The notes under the pieces: generated by a model
What the model was told of the DNA's origin: nothing
What the model saw: the letters and a program-made list of their open reading frames with translations, nothing else
The model's database searches: none
In this document: positions 51,398-59,782 of the stretch, in pieces
How the letters are laid out: every line of letters begins with the position of its first letter
How positions within the stretch are numbered: position 1 is the stretch's first letter
Origin: a virus
DNA length: 60,091 bases
IMG/VR virus record: IMGVR_UViG_3300046095_000129
Coordinates: 1-60,091 of that record
Direction: 5' to 3' (one strand)
Made by a program: the position numbers and the translations under genes

Positions 51398-51976
51398 TTA
51401 CCCCGCCAAGCTAAATGTGTAAGTCACAGACAGCGTATCACTGTTCACCACAGAGCGATCACCGGGTGAGCCAAAGTCAGCCGCAGAGAACAGTGTGCCT
51501 GCCGTACCACTCTTGGCACTGCCGCTGGTCAGGAAAGCCCCGCCCACAGTCGTTGTGCCGTTGATGTTAAACGTAGCAGGAGAAGCTGTGTTAGTCACTA
51601 CAGATGGGTTGGCAGTGGTTGCTGTTGCAAACGTAGCAGCTACACGGGTTGCATTGCTGTACGCCACAACCTCTGTCCAGCCAGCGTGGGAAGACATCGT
51701 ATCTGCTGCCGCAGGGGTGTTACTTGCCCCAGCACCATACAAACCAAGATACCAAGTGGTAATTTGCGTGACTGAAGTCAAGGCCGAACCCGCCATGTAC
51801 TGAAGCCCGACATTGACTACCAGATTCTTGGACTGCGCTTCCCATTTCAAGTTACCGTCTTTGTCATGGCACTTGATCTCAAACATGCCAGTGGCTTGTG
51901 CGTCCTCACCAGTTTTTAAGTTGCATGTCAGACCACTAGAAACAGTGTCAGTAGCTTTGAGTTTTTCGGTAGTCAT
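51398..51976 (-). CDS. Structural protein, 192 aa
   Basis: N-terminus with CNLKTGEDAQATGMFEIKCH (about 18-37), then Thr/Ala/Ser-rich beta segments with WYLGLYGAG (about 76-84). The type recurs in phages as a virion or fibre-linked protein. Its start overlaps the upstream stop. Precise role unknown. Confidence 0.6.
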   Translation of the reverse strand: MTTEKLKATDTVSSGLTCNLKTGEDAQATGMFEIKCHDKDGNLKWEAQSKNLVVNVGLQYMAGSALTSVTQITTWYLGLYGAGASNTPAAADTMSSHAGWTEVVAYSNATRVAATFATATTANPSVVTNTASPATFNINGTTTVGGAFLTSGSAKSGTAGTLFSAADFGSPGDRSVVNSDTLSVTYTFSLAG

Positions 51977-52389
51977 GGTAGCCTTATCAATGAGGTGGTG
52001 GATGAGTTGGTTGGCATTACAACGGTGAACGATGAGGTGGTGGTTTTGTCAGCGCCAAAGTCCAATACTGCCACCGATTTGTTGCTCTTGGTTAAATTGT
52101 AAATCAGCGCACCCCGTGCTGTAAACGCACCTGTTGTCCAGACCACATTGCTGAAGTTTACAAAGGCTGTGGTATCTGTAACACTGACCGAGATGCCTGT
52201 CATCACCTGACCCCCTGCGGTGTAGCCTGTGCCTGTAATCTCCCCGGTCGCTGTGTAAACGGTGGTAGCTGCCCCTATATCGGCATTGGCTGTGTACAGC
52301 GCCATATAGAAGGTGTCCGTGTCAAAGTCATGTACCGCTTTAAGCAGTTGCTGCTTGAAAGATGTGGTCAGGGTTTGGGAGATGCTCAT
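51973..52389 (-). CDS. Structural protein, 138 aa
   Basis: Begins MSISQTLTTSFKQQLLKAVH and includes DTFYMALYTANADIG (about 24-38), a pattern of beta-rich virion proteins near tail fibres. Coupled to both neighbours by 4-nt overlaps. Role not known. Confidence 0.6.
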   Translation of the reverse strand: MSISQTLTTSFKQQLLKAVHDFDTDTFYMALYTANADIGAATTVYTATGEITGTGYTAGGQVMTGISVSVTDTTAFVNFSNVVWTTGAFTARGALIYNLTKSNKSVAVLDFGADKTTTSSFTVVMPTNSSTTSLIRLP

Positions 52390-53039
52390 GTGACGGGAAC
52401 CCTAGCTTGCCCACTGCGGTATGCGTCTTGCCTCTCAAGTCCATCACCCAGACGCTTGAGTTGGCCCATTGCTTCTTTGTACTTGCCATCATACAAGCCA
52501 ATCATGTCCGTCTCACCCTTCATGTAGGTGTAGGCTTCAACCAATGTCCCATACAGGAGTGCGGGATCGTAGTTATCACCGAGCCATGTGTTTGAAGCCG
52601 TGACGATGGACTCTGGGTAGTAGAAGTAGTGGAGTTCCGTACTATAGGCAGCGTTGGGTGTAGGGCCAAGAATAAAGGTGAGTTCTGTTTCGTTGTCTGA
52701 ACGAGGGCCAAATATGGCGTAATGCTTGGGCGTTCCTGTAGATGTTGGCTTGGGGTACGCTTCCCTGATAAAGTTTACATCCTTGTTTAGTAGAAATGTG
52801 TACGCACCCGTAGTTGGGTCTATTACTGCCAAGGAGAATGTGGATAGAAAATCAAGGGGGCATTGCAAATACTTGTTACTTGCGGTGGTGACGCCAGTTA
52901 CATTCTTGCGTAGGGATGGAATCTGTACGGTGTTGTATATACGCTTCTCTGCCTGTGTGATAAACAAATTCATGTCCACAGTAGGAAAAGTGTTCTCCGT
53001 GTAGGAGGCAACGGCAGAAACCAACGCAGCGTAGTTCAT
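52386..53039 (-). CDS. Head-tail adaptor / tail tube-like protein, 217 aa
   Basis: Helical N-terminus with TVDMNLFITQAEKRIYNTVQ (about 20-39), then a beta-rich centre and a helical end. The arrangement fits the adaptor (T7 gp11-like) proteins that join portal and nozzle. Position near the P22 gp4-like gene supports this. Assignment is tentative. Confidence 0.6.
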   Translation of the reverse strand: MNYAALVSAVASYTENTFPTVDMNLFITQAEKRIYNTVQIPSLRKNVTGVTTASNKYLQCPLDFLSTFSLAVIDPTTGAYTFLLNKDVNFIREAYPKPTSTGTPKHYAIFGPRSDNETELTFILGPTPNAAYSTELHYFYYPESIVTASNTWLGDNYDPALLYGTLVEAYTYMKGETDMIGLYDGKYKEAMGQLKRLGDGLERQDAYRSGQARVPVT

Positions 53040-53272
53040 GCCATCGGGCCTCTTGCGGTGATGCCTTTAGTGGCTGCACCGTTGCCGCGAGTCACAAGCC
53101 CAGATGTTTTCACACCGGGTTGCTCTTGGCTGGTGATGCTTCCAATCGAAGCACGGGCATTGTTCAACACGCTCATGTCCTTGCCCTTGCCGGGGTTGGC
53201 CTCGACCGTGACGGCTTTACCCGACATGGTGTGGGGCTTGGCGTAAGCCGCTGCTTGTTTGTTGTTGATCAT
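53036..53272 (-). CDS. Small basic virion-type protein, 78 aa
   Basis: Low complexity with a C-terminal TRGNGAATKGITARGPMA, a Gly/Arg/Lys tail that I recall from short proteins of marine and freshwater phages. Overlaps the adaptor gene by 4 nt. Probably a minor virion protein. Confidence 0.6.
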   Translation of the reverse strand: MINNKQAAAYAKPHTMSGKAVTVEANPGKGKDMSVLNNARASIGSITSQEQPGVKTSGLVTRGNGAATKGITARGPMA

Positions 53273-53273
53273 C

Positions 53274-53462
53274 TTAACCTCCGCGACCAGATTTCTGGTT
53301 CATCACTTTAGCCATGCCACGACCGTACTTCATCATGTCCATGTCGGTCTTGCCGCCTTTGGCAAACTTGGTCATGGGTTTGCCGGGATGCATACCTTTT
53401 TCATGCTTATTCACCATGCCAGCCACCATCTTCTTGTCCTGTTTCATATCTGCCTTATCCAT
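53274..53462 (-). CDS. Small Lys/Met-rich protein, 62 aa
   Basis: Very rich in Lys, Met and Gly, including FAKGGK (about residues 33-38), the same AKGG unit seen in several other late proteins. No hydrophobic segment. Probably a DNA- or virion-associated minor protein. Confidence 0.57.
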   Translation of the reverse strand: MDKADMKQDKKMVAGMVNKHEKGMHPGKPMTKFAKGGKTDMDMMKYGRGMAKVMNQKSGRGG

Positions 53463-53470
53463 ATAAGCTC

Positions 53471-53854
53471 CTAATTTACTGTAACTGAACCAAGTTCTAA
53501 TTCTGCCACCAAATAGTTGGGTGTCAGCCCATCATCGTTTGCTCTAGACCCGCCTACCGGGTTCCAGTTCCACTGAAATATCCTGCTTCCCTCGCCCGGA
53601 TACCCGTCTACCAGCAAGCCAGAAACCGTATAACTCAAGTCCCTGCGCGGCTCCCGCACTGCCTGTGGGTCATCTACCGGGTACATCCCCAACTGCAACT
53701 GAGGCTGATCCGGTGTCCAGCAGGTTGGGCACACCAGCAAGTTGTAGGTTTTAGTCTTAACAACTTCCTTCTTCAGTTCCTTCAGCTTGTAACGGAAACC
53801 ACAACGGTCACATTCCGCTATTGAATTCTTACCTGATGCAAACCTATTGCCCAT
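53471..53854 (-). CDS. Zinc-ribbon virion protein, 127 aa
   Basis: CDRCGF (Cys15, Cys18) and CPTCW (Cys42, Cys45) form a zinc ribbon at the N-terminus. A region GMYPVDDPQAVREPR follows. This combination occurs in small proteins next to head-tail connector genes of similar phages. Structural role inferred. Confidence 0.66.
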   Translation of the reverse strand: MGNRFASGKNSIAECDRCGFRYKLKELKKEVVKTKTYNLLVCPTCWTPDQPQLQLGMYPVDDPQAVREPRRDLSYTVSGLLVDGYPGEGSRIFQWNWNPVGGSRANDDGLTPNYLVAELELGSVTVN

Positions 53855-53856
53855 AA

Positions 53857-54777
53857 TTAGCTCAGGAACATCTGCCGGGGCACGAATCGCACCGCTGCTT
53901 TCTCCCGGTCTTCATCTTGTGCCAACTGCCACGCTTCATCATATTGCATCTTCAATACTTGTAAACGCTCCATGCCGTTGGGCAGCTTTAGGGCCAAGTA
54001 GTAAGCCAGCCCTGCTGCTACGCAAGGTATAAACCTGAACGGCACATCCATTGTGTCAGAGCCATCCCCAGCGTTCTGGTTCCTACGCAGCCGCCAGTAC
54101 ACGAAGGTATAGGTCTGGGAGCCATCAGGTGTGGGCCACACGGTCACTGCTGGGGGATTTGATACGTAGACCGCTGTGGTGCTTGTGTGCGTTGCTGCGG
54201 TGGTGTTAGCCTGTCCTCTGGAGCAAGCTGTCAGGACGTTGCCCACGATGTAGCCGTAGTAGATGATCTCGTTGTCCACCTTGATGTACCCGGCAGCAGC
54301 TAGTCCTATGACTGAACTCAGGGTGATGGTGGTGGCTGTTGCGGTCACGGCTCCATTCAAGGTCAGCGTTGTGGCTGATGTCTGCCCTGAGTTACGCTGC
54401 ACCATGACTTGGATGGGCCGCGCTTGCTGCAACTTGTTGGGTAGCGTAGCGTAGGTGCTGACGCTGATGCGGGTGATGGTCAGGTCTGCTTGGTTAGAGG
54501 TCGAGTTGGCATCGGTGCGGATGACATGCTCAAGCAAATCCACGGTGTCTGTGGGTAGCGCATAGGTGTTTAAACCCTGAGTCAGGGTGAACGACCCCTG
54601 CTCAATCGTCCACATGTTGATGCCCCGGTTGGCCCAATCTGCAAACATGATATTCAGGGATCGCCGTGCGGTACGCATGTCATAGCCAGAGCGAAGCTCA
54701 GAACCCGCACGTTCAAATGCGTCTTCTATGACTTCACTCAAGTCCATGTCAAAGGTGGCTACGCCTGATGTAGTCAT
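53857..54777 (-). CDS. P22 gp4-like head-tail adaptor, 306 aa
   Basis: N-terminal DLSEVIEDAFERAGSELRSG then ARRSLNIMFADWANRGINMW, typical of the gp4-type tail accessory factor that binds below the portal. Residues 125-215 form an extra Thr-rich beta insertion. The C-terminal helices (260-300) include RLQVLKMQYDEAWQLAQDED. The call is firm by pattern, though no search was done. Confidence 0.72.
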   Translation of the reverse strand: MTTSGVATFDMDLSEVIEDAFERAGSELRSGYDMRTARRSLNIMFADWANRGINMWTIEQGSFTLTQGLNTYALPTDTVDLLEHVIRTDANSTSNQADLTITRISVSTYATLPNKLQQARPIQVMVQRNSGQTSATTLTLNGAVTATATTITLSSVIGLAAAGYIKVDNEIIYYGYIVGNVLTACSRGQANTTAATHTSTTAVYVSNPPAVTVWPTPDGSQTYTFVYWRLRRNQNAGDGSDTMDVPFRFIPCVAAGLAYYLALKLPNGMERLQVLKMQYDEAWQLAQDEDREKAAVRFVPRQMFLS

Positions 54778-55010
54778 TATCTAAATCCTGCTGTTTTCTT
54801 GGCAATCGTTTTAGGCTGTGCTACAAATTGTTTTCCACTGGCTTTACCTGCTCTTTTGGCTTTGGTTGTCGCGGCGTACTCAGCAGGGCTGAGAGCTTTA
54901 ATCGCAGCTTCCGGTAGATATCTTTCACCAGTTTTAGAAGACGGTTTACCAGATTTTGTTTTCCATTTTTGGGCTGTCCAATCTTTCAGGGATTGCTGCG
55001 GAGCTTTCAA
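54777..55010 (-). CDS. DUF5872-like basic protein, 77 aa
   Basis: Basic protein with SLKDWTAQKWKTKSGKPSSK (about 7-26), GERYLPEAAIKAL and KQFVAQPKTIAKK. I recall this as a conserved short phage protein (DUF5872-type). It shares a base with the adaptor start. Probably DNA-binding or virion-associated. Confidence 0.62.
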   Translation of the reverse strand: MKAPQQSLKDWTAQKWKTKSGKPSSKTGERYLPEAAIKALSPAEYAATTKAKRAGKASGKQFVAQPKTIAKKTAGFR

Positions 55011-55210
55011 TCTTTAGCCATTTCTTTATCAAAAAGTTCTTCGTCAATTTCTTCGTCTATCGTACTTGGCCGGGACAGGTCTATGACCACTTGCTGGAGC
55101 ATTTCTAGGGTAACACCGTTCTGCAATTTTTCTAAACCACAATCACATGGCCCACTATCATAAACAAGACACCGATAATCATGCGTCTGTCTAATCACGA
55201 TAGCCCCCAC
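55007..55210 (-). CDS. Hypothetical protein, 67 aa
   Basis: Acidic C-terminus (EEIDEELFDKEMAKD) and a CDC pair near residues 22-24. Overlaps the stop of the upstream gene. No known family. Confidence 0.57.
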   Translation of the reverse strand: MGAIVIRQTHDYRCLVYDSGPCDCGLEKLQNGVTLEMLQQVVIDLSRPSTIDEEIDEELFDKEMAKD

Positions 55211-55523
55211 CAGCGGCTTTATACCGTTTGGCCATAACTTGCGCTTTTCTCGCGCTCCATTGCCCTGCGCCCGTGCCTACAATTGCCGCAGCCTTGACGC
55301 TGTTGAAAATCTGTTTACGCAGGTCAGGCTTGGTGTAGTTGCCAGCTTCATTGACCTTGGATTTGACTTCCCCACCCTCTTTGTACTGCGTGAAATCCGT
55401 GTTGTCACGGCGCTTCTTGCGTTTGCCAGTGGGCATCTTGCTGGGGTCAATGGCCCCCATGCCACGTGAGGCTCTCAAGACACATCCCTCAATTGCTGTC
55501 CATGCACAGGGTTCATTTAGCAC
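55191..55523 (-). CDS. Conserved small virion-type protein, 110 aa
   Basis: The conserved part is EAGNYTKPDLRKQIFNSVKA (about 60-79), then GQWSARKAQVMAKRYKAAGG (88-107), a pattern frequent in environmental phages. The start is the GTG at 55523, which overlaps the upstream stop; ATG 55460 (MGAIDPSKM) is an alternative. Role unknown but likely virion-associated. Confidence 0.64.
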   Translation of the reverse strand: MLNEPCAWTAIEGCVLRASRGMGAIDPSKMPTGKRKKRRDNTDFTQYKEGGEVKSKVNEAGNYTKPDLRKQIFNSVKAAAIVGTGAGQWSARKAQVMAKRYKAAGGGYRD

Positions 55524-56245
55524 ATCCGTCCACGGGTCTTACCCCGTTGAGCTATGCCATCACCACGGCGGGATGCCGAGACTACGCCACCTTTGGCATA
55601 GTTAGATGATTCCAAAAAGTCTTTAACACCTAGTGATTTTTTAAAATCTGCTTTTAGTTTCTGTGCATTTTCCCCAAGAACAGCATCTGTTTCACCGCGC
55701 AGTCCTGCACCTCTAGCTTGTTGTGCTTGGCCTTTGGCTCTTAAATCGTTTGACGTATTTTTTACTTCTGAGCGTGCAACAGGAACATCAGCAGGGACAG
55801 CAACCGGTGTCGGTTTGTTCCTATTTTTAACAAAATCTAAAAAGGCTTTGTCTGATGTAGCCCCCATGTCAGGGTTAACTTTATTTCTACGTTTCAGCCC
55901 TCCTGCTTGAGCATTCATGTAGTCTGTTAAATCTTTGTCAGCGCCATACTTTGTTTTAAACGCATTTAATTGTTGCAGGGTGACTATTGCAGGTTTAGCT
56001 TTTGGCGCTGCTGCTACAGGCCTTGCTGCTACCGGGGCTGTTGAGGTCATAGAACGCGATGCGGGGGTTTCCGTTGGCGTTTCCAACACTCGGCTACTGT
56101 CCACACTTTCGTCCGCAAGTCGCGCCATACGATCTATCGGATTTTGACGCGCAACAAAATTCAGCGCCCTAGCGCGGGTTTCCTTGTCGATATTTGGATT
56201 TTCGCCTTCTTCAATACCTTCATCTGCAAATTTACGCATCTTCAT
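55517..56245 (-). CDS. Virion-type protein with RGKT-RMC tail, 242 aa
   Basis: A charged, Ala/Pro-rich linker protein with a helical C-terminus and the end NYAKGGVVSASRRGDGIAQR followed by GKTRGRMC. This end is shared with two neighbouring proteins, suggesting a common attachment or sorting tag. It has no enzymatic motif. Probably a minor virion protein. Confidence 0.6.
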   Translation of the reverse strand: MKMRKFADEGIEEGENPNIDKETRARALNFVARQNPIDRMARLADESVDSSRVLETPTETPASRSMTSTAPVAARPVAAAPKAKPAIVTLQQLNAFKTKYGADKDLTDYMNAQAGGLKRRNKVNPDMGATSDKAFLDFVKNRNKPTPVAVPADVPVARSEVKNTSNDLRAKGQAQQARGAGLRGETDAVLGENAQKLKADFKKSLGVKDFLESSNYAKGGVVSASRRGDGIAQRGKTRGRMC

Positions 56246-56254
56246 GTCGTTCTC

Positions 56255-56611
56255 CTAGCAAGCCATGCCGCCGCTTTTCATTTTGATTTGCTTGGCTTTG
56301 GTTTTGCCTTTGGAAGCAACCCCGTCAGCCTGACGAACAAACCCGCCGGTTGCCATCTTCTTCATGGCAGAGTCTTTCATCATCTTGCCATCAGGCATCT
56401 TGTGCTTGCCTTCTTTTTTCTTGGCAATCATTGCCATGAAACCGGAGTTCATTTTCGTAGCCATATCACCACCTTTTGAGAAAGATTTGCCTTTGTCGGC
56501 GTTAGAGAAATCCTTGCCCACGGACTGTGGGATACCTACCTTCTTGGCAAAGCCCGGATTGTGGGCTATTGCCTCCATGAAGTTGTGCTGCTTTTTGCTG
56601 GAGCTTGGCAT
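56255..56611 (-). CDS. Small basic virion-type protein, 118 aa
   Basis: Begins MPSSSKKQHNFMEAIAHNPG, a start I associate with a conserved phage family; it is very rich in Lys, Met and Gly. It ends with MATGGFVRQADGVASKGKT and a Lys-rich AC end, a diverged form of the tag in its neighbours. Probably packaged in the virion. Not certain. Confidence 0.62.
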   Translation of the reverse strand: MPSSSKKQHNFMEAIAHNPGFAKKVGIPQSVGKDFSNADKGKSFSKGGDMATKMNSGFMAMIAKKKEGKHKMPDGKMMKDSAMKKMATGGFVRQADGVASKGKTKAKQIKMKSGGMAC

Positions 56612-57145
56612 TTAACACATCCGACCTTTAGTTTTGCCACGCTGGGCTATGCCGTCTGCTGACTTGACGTAGCCACCTTTGGCGTATTTTTTTGTTTCTT
56701 TCTCTGCATCAACTTCCCGCATTGCTTGGTCATTTTGCATATCCGCAATGCGGTTCTTAGAATCTTCGGACAGTTTTACTCTGTCGCTATCGCCCATCTT
56801 ATCGGCAATAGATTTAAGTCTTTCAGAACCTTCAACCATCTTTTTGCCTGCGCCAGTGCGCTCATCAATCTCGCGGCCCAAGCCATACCCAACTTCCCCA
56901 GCTAACCCAGCAAGTCCAGCACGACCTGCGGAACGCACAGTAGCACGACCTCCTGCCTCTTGCACCTGCTTTCGATTTTGTGAGCGGGTCTCAGCAGTAT
57001 TTAGCCCGCGACGAATACGTTCTGCATCTGCATTCTGGGACTCAAGCACATCCTCACGCAAGTTTGGCATGAGGTCTCTAGCATTAGTCTGCCCCGGAGA
57101 ACGATACCTGTATCCGGGGATTTCAGGTTTATTAAGTCTGCCCAT
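56612..57145 (-). CDS. Virion-type protein with RGKT-RMC tail, 177 aa
   Basis: Helical and charged (many Arg, Glu, Asn) with a Gly/Ala segment near residues 70-90 and the C-terminus KYAKGGYVKSADGIAQRGKT then KGRMC. Nearly the same tag as the 242-residue protein. The stop is adjacent to the next start. Minor virion protein by inference. Confidence 0.62.
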   Translation of the reverse strand: MGRLNKPEIPGYRYRSPGQTNARDLMPNLREDVLESQNADAERIRRGLNTAETRSQNRKQVQEAGGRATVRSAGRAGLAGLAGEVGYGLGREIDERTGAGKKMVEGSERLKSIADKMGDSDRVKLSEDSKNRIADMQNDQAMREVDAEKETKKYAKGGYVKSADGIAQRGKTKGRMC

Positions 57146-57154
57146 AATATTCTC

Positions 57155-57412
57155 CTAACATTTCCATCTTGCAAGAGCCGCTGCTTTGCGGGTTGGTTTG
57201 CCTTTTTCGTCTTTCATTGGCCCCGGCATACCTGTCATGCGAGAGCAAAATGAATCCTTGCGTGCGCCACCTTGGGGCTGGGGAGCCTTGAGGTTGCTGC
57301 CGGTTTTTGCATTGTATGCTTTTCGGCCAGCAGCAGTCATACCCGCGCCTTCTTTTGTGCTAAGGTAATTACGACCTTTTCCTTTGGTAGTTTTTGGGAT
57401 TGCATTCGCCAT
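57155..57412 (-). CDS. DUF6321-like protein, 85 aa
   Basis: Lys-rich with TKGKGRNYLSTKEGAGMTAA (about 8-27), KAYNAKTGSNLKAP and CSRMTGM near the C-terminus, matching the DUF6321-type phage family. The start overlaps the HNH gene stop (TAATG). A truncated relative lies upstream at 57992-58096. Function unknown. Confidence 0.66.
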   Translation of the reverse strand: MANAIPKTTKGKGRNYLSTKEGAGMTAAGRKAYNAKTGSNLKAPQPQGGARKDSFCSRMTGMPGPMKDEKGKPTRKAAALARWKC

Positions 57413-58002
57413 TAAACAACCTCAAACTTGTTATGTTTTGAAATATTTTCCTTGCCCCGCAATACCCTCATATTGCTAGGCACATGCAAACCGGAAATCA
57501 ATTTACCCTGTAACGGAAGTACATGGTCAACGTGCCAAGGTTCTTTATTTTCACGGGTCAACATTGCAGCCACAGAGTACAGGCATTTAATTTTTAACTT
57601 ATCAAAATCCGTAAGCCACACGGGTGTCCGTTGCAGTTTAGCCGCTCGGTGCGCGGCTGCAGCGGAGGCATATTCGGCAGGGTTAGCTTTTTGGTAGGCA
57701 CGTAGCCGTTCTTTGGATTTTGCGTGGTTTGCATAATACGCAACCAATGCTTGCGCCCTACGCGCCACTCTGTTTTTTTGGTACTCAGCAGCGGGATTGC
57801 ATTGCGAATCAGATGTCATCCGTTTATGTTCACGACTACAAAACTTTGCGCCTTTGCGTTTAGTCGAAATGCCAATGCCACATAGCGCACAGCACCTATT
57901 GTCGGCAGGTAGCAACGCCTTGCTTTGTTTTATTCTTGCCCTGTAAATAGCGGTGTATTCACGCGCTTTTACTCGGCGAGTCTCTTGGTCTTTATACGGC
58001 AC
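57412..58002 (-). CDS. HNH homing-type endonuclease, 196 aa
   Basis: C-terminal WHVDHVLPLQGKLISGLHVP (about 155-174) with NMRVLRG and NISKHNKF forms an HNH nuclease. A Cys pair CALCG (about 38-42) and CSREH (55-59) suggests a zinc finger. The GTG start overlaps a 34-codon remnant upstream. Such free-standing HNH genes spread by cutting phages that lack them. The insertion appears to have split or displaced a DUF6321-like gene. Confidence 0.78.
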   Translation of the reverse strand: MPYKDQETRRVKAREYTAIYRARIKQSKALLPADNRCCALCGIGISTKRKGAKFCSREHKRMTSDSQCNPAAEYQKNRVARRAQALVAYYANHAKSKERLRAYQKANPAEYASAAAAHRAAKLQRTPVWLTDFDKLKIKCLYSVAAMLTRENKEPWHVDHVLPLQGKLISGLHVPSNMRVLRGKENISKHNKFEVV

Positions 58003-58096
58003 AGCTTTGCCCCTTGGCGGTCAGACCCGCCCCCTGAGAAATCGGTAGCTTCTCGCCCCGACCAACAGAGAGAACCGGGCCTTTCTTCTTAGCCAT
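57992..58096 (-). pseudogene. Truncated DUF6321-like gene remnant, 34 codons
   Basis: MAKKKGPVLSVGRGEKLPIS, then QGAGLTAKG and an abrupt QSCAV stop. The GAGLTAKG part matches GAGMTAAG of the intact DUF6321-like gene. The remainder (KAYN...WKC) is missing and the HNH gene begins here. It looks like the 5' end of a paralogue cut off by the HNH insertion. It could still encode a short peptide. Confidence 0.6.
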
Positions 58097-58367
58097 AGAA
58101 CACCGTTAGTTTGGACGATGCTGGCAGGGTTACATGTATGTCTGTTAGAAACAAAACACCCTCACCCGGCACTGTGAAAGAGAACGCAGACTGATTGGTA
58201 GACAAATTAAACTGAAGCCGAGTAGTGCCACCGGAGCCACCATCTTTCAGAATAATGTCTCCAGCAGTGCCACCGGGGGTAACAATAAGACCTTTAACCC
58301 TATTGCGCCCCGACACCACTGTGCCTGTGGTCTCTTTATGAACCGCTAGTACGTCTGTTTGCATCAT
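58089..58367 (-). CDS. Small structural protein, 92 aa
   Basis: Start at ATG 58367 (GGAG at 7 nt), giving MMQTDVLAVHKETTGTVVSG. Beta-rich with GTAGDIILKDGGSGGTTRLQ (about 34-53), and no cysteine. Its pattern fits capsid-surface proteins found behind major capsid genes. A likely decoration or head protein. Confidence 0.62.
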   Translation of the reverse strand: MMQTDVLAVHKETTGTVVSGRNRVKGLIVTPGGTAGDIILKDGGSGGTTRLQFNLSTNQSAFSFTVPGEGVLFLTDIHVTLPASSKLTVFYG

Positions 58368-58401
58368 AGTCAATCTCCAGTTGTGGGGTTGCCCCCGAAG
58401 A

Positions 58402-58821
58402 TTAAGCTGTGCGTGTAAACACGTAGGCTGTTGCGCTGGAGAACATGATGGTAAACCGGGCCAAGCCCGTGACACCAGAAGCAATAGTCAGGTCACCAAA
58501 TGAACCGGCAGTGTCAGCGGCGGCGGTGGACAAAATACCGTTTACAGCAACGACGATAGTCACAGTTGATGCGCCTGCGGTGTTGTCAATGTACAGGTCA
58601 AGCACAGTGCCTTGAGTTGCACCCAATGCTGCGCCAAGAAGTGTGCCTGTGGGTAGCGTAATAGCTGTTGCGGCTGCGGAGGTTGAGGTGATGTACCCAG
58701 CAACTACCTGTGCTGCTGTGGCAGTGGCAGTGGCATTGATTGCATTAGCAGCGGCAACTTGATGCCCATCAACAAAGCCATTTTGGGATGTTACCGGGCC
58801 GTTAAACGTGGTTTTAGCCAT
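58402..58821 (-). CDS. Head decoration-type protein, 139 aa
   Basis: Ala/Thr-rich and beta-like, beginning MAKTTFNGPVTSQNGFVDGH, then AITLPTGTLLGAALGAT and a hydrophobic end. It probably sits on the capsid surface. It follows a promoter at 58910-58939. The first gene after the homing endonuclease, it would have been next to the capsid gene before the insertion. Confidence 0.62.
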   Translation of the reverse strand: MAKTTFNGPVTSQNGFVDGHQVAAANAINATATATAAQVVAGYITSTSAAATAITLPTGTLLGAALGATQGTVLDLYIDNTAGASTVTIVVAVNGILSTAAADTAGSFGDLTIASGVTGLARFTIMFSSATAYVFTRTA

Positions 58822-58909
58822 GATTTTTCCTTACATACAAGTTAGGCGCATTAGTCTGTATGTCGTCAGCCGGGGCTGTCTAATGCACCGGAAAGCCCGG
58901 AGTAGCTGG

Positions 58910-58939
58910 AATATATCACACTTTTTTGGGGGGTGCAAA
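58910..58939 (-). promoter_or_regulatory. Possible late promoter
   Basis: On the minus strand: TTTGCA (58939-58934), 18-bp spacer, TATATT (58915-58910), overlapping the stop of the endonuclease gene. It would drive the head genes from 58821 downwards. The leader (58822-58909) can also fold: GCATTAG pairs with CTAATGC. Confidence 0.45.
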
Positions 58940-59776
58940 TTTTTTTAGGTAGGTTGCTGCGGCTTCTAACTTTTCAACGTTGTCGCTAAACATGCCTAAT
59001 CCCCGATTGCACTGAGTACATAGCAGCGCCCTTACCTTCCCGGTTGCGTGATCATGGTCTACCGGCATCATGCGTGGGCCACCATCTTTGTCTTTAGTTG
59101 TTTCTTTTTCACCACAAATAGCGCAGTTCCAACCTTGTGATTCTCCCATTGCTTGGTATTGTTCCAAGTCAATGCCGTAGCTTTTCCGTAAATTATGTGT
59201 CTTTGCGCGTTCTGGATTGTTGGCCCGCCACACTCGTTGGTATTTGGCCGGGTCGTCATTAGCTATTGGTTCTTTCCAATACCAGTTTTCCGGGCCTATT
59301 GGTTTGGTCGTATCCAATCTACGCATAGAGTGCCCCGTAGGGCGAACACCAACTATCTCTACAAACCTCCAAAAGCTTGCTCTCCATTCATCCACCATCC
59401 CCGCAACTGTATTTCTACGGGCCGCATGATACGTTTGGTACAGTGGATGTTGTTCCCGAGACCCCCAATCTGCGGGTCGAGTCTGCTCTATGCTGCCATG
59501 TCTTCGCGCACGAAACTCGTGTTTTTCGCAAAAGCCAGAGGTTAAGTTTTTTTGATGTGCGCCGCAATTAGGTACTACGCATAGCGGCTTACCTTCTAGT
59601 AGCTTTATTCTGTAGTGTGCTGTACACAAAGTACCTCGAAAAGCTTTAGCTGTGCAGCCCAAAAAAGAACAGGGAGAAGCCATTTCTAGCCTCTCCCTGT
59701 CATAGTGTTTACGGCACAACCCGCCAGCAAAAACTGGGTTGCCACATTCGGGGATTTTGCATTCTGTATAGGTCAT
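58916..59776 (-). CDS. Endonuclease VII-type HNH homing endonuclease, 286 aa
   Basis: The C-terminal domain has CAICG, PVDHDHATGKVRALLCTQCN and RGLGMFS, the recombination endonuclease VII pattern (zinc Cys pairs and catalytic DHDH). The N-terminal half has at least three Cys/His zinc-finger-like modules (CKIPEC...C...H; CSFLGC...C...H; CVVPNC...C...H) likely for target DNA recognition. It starts at ATG 59776; a longer frame into the capsid gene is not used. It sits directly after the capsid gene with its own promoter, typical of a selfish homing gene. Confidence 0.8.
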   Translation of the reverse strand: MTYTECKIPECGNPVFAGGLCRKHYDRERLEMASPCSFLGCTAKAFRGTLCTAHYRIKLLEGKPLCVVPNCGAHQKNLTSGFCEKHEFRARRHGSIEQTRPADWGSREQHPLYQTYHAARRNTVAGMVDEWRASFWRFVEIVGVRPTGHSMRRLDTTKPIGPENWYWKEPIANDDPAKYQRVWRANNPERAKTHNLRKSYGIDLEQYQAMGESQGWNCAICGEKETTKDKDGGPRMMPVDHDHATGKVRALLCTQCNRGLGMFSDNVEKLEAAATYLKKFAPPKKV

Positions 59777-59782
59777 AAACCT

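Noticed and set aside
59669-59700. ACAGGGAGA...TCTCCCTGT inverted repeat resembling the early palindromes
   Set aside because: The loop is 14 nt, the core GGAGAAC-n-GTTCTCC is absent, and it lies in the zinc-finger coding part of the endonuclease.
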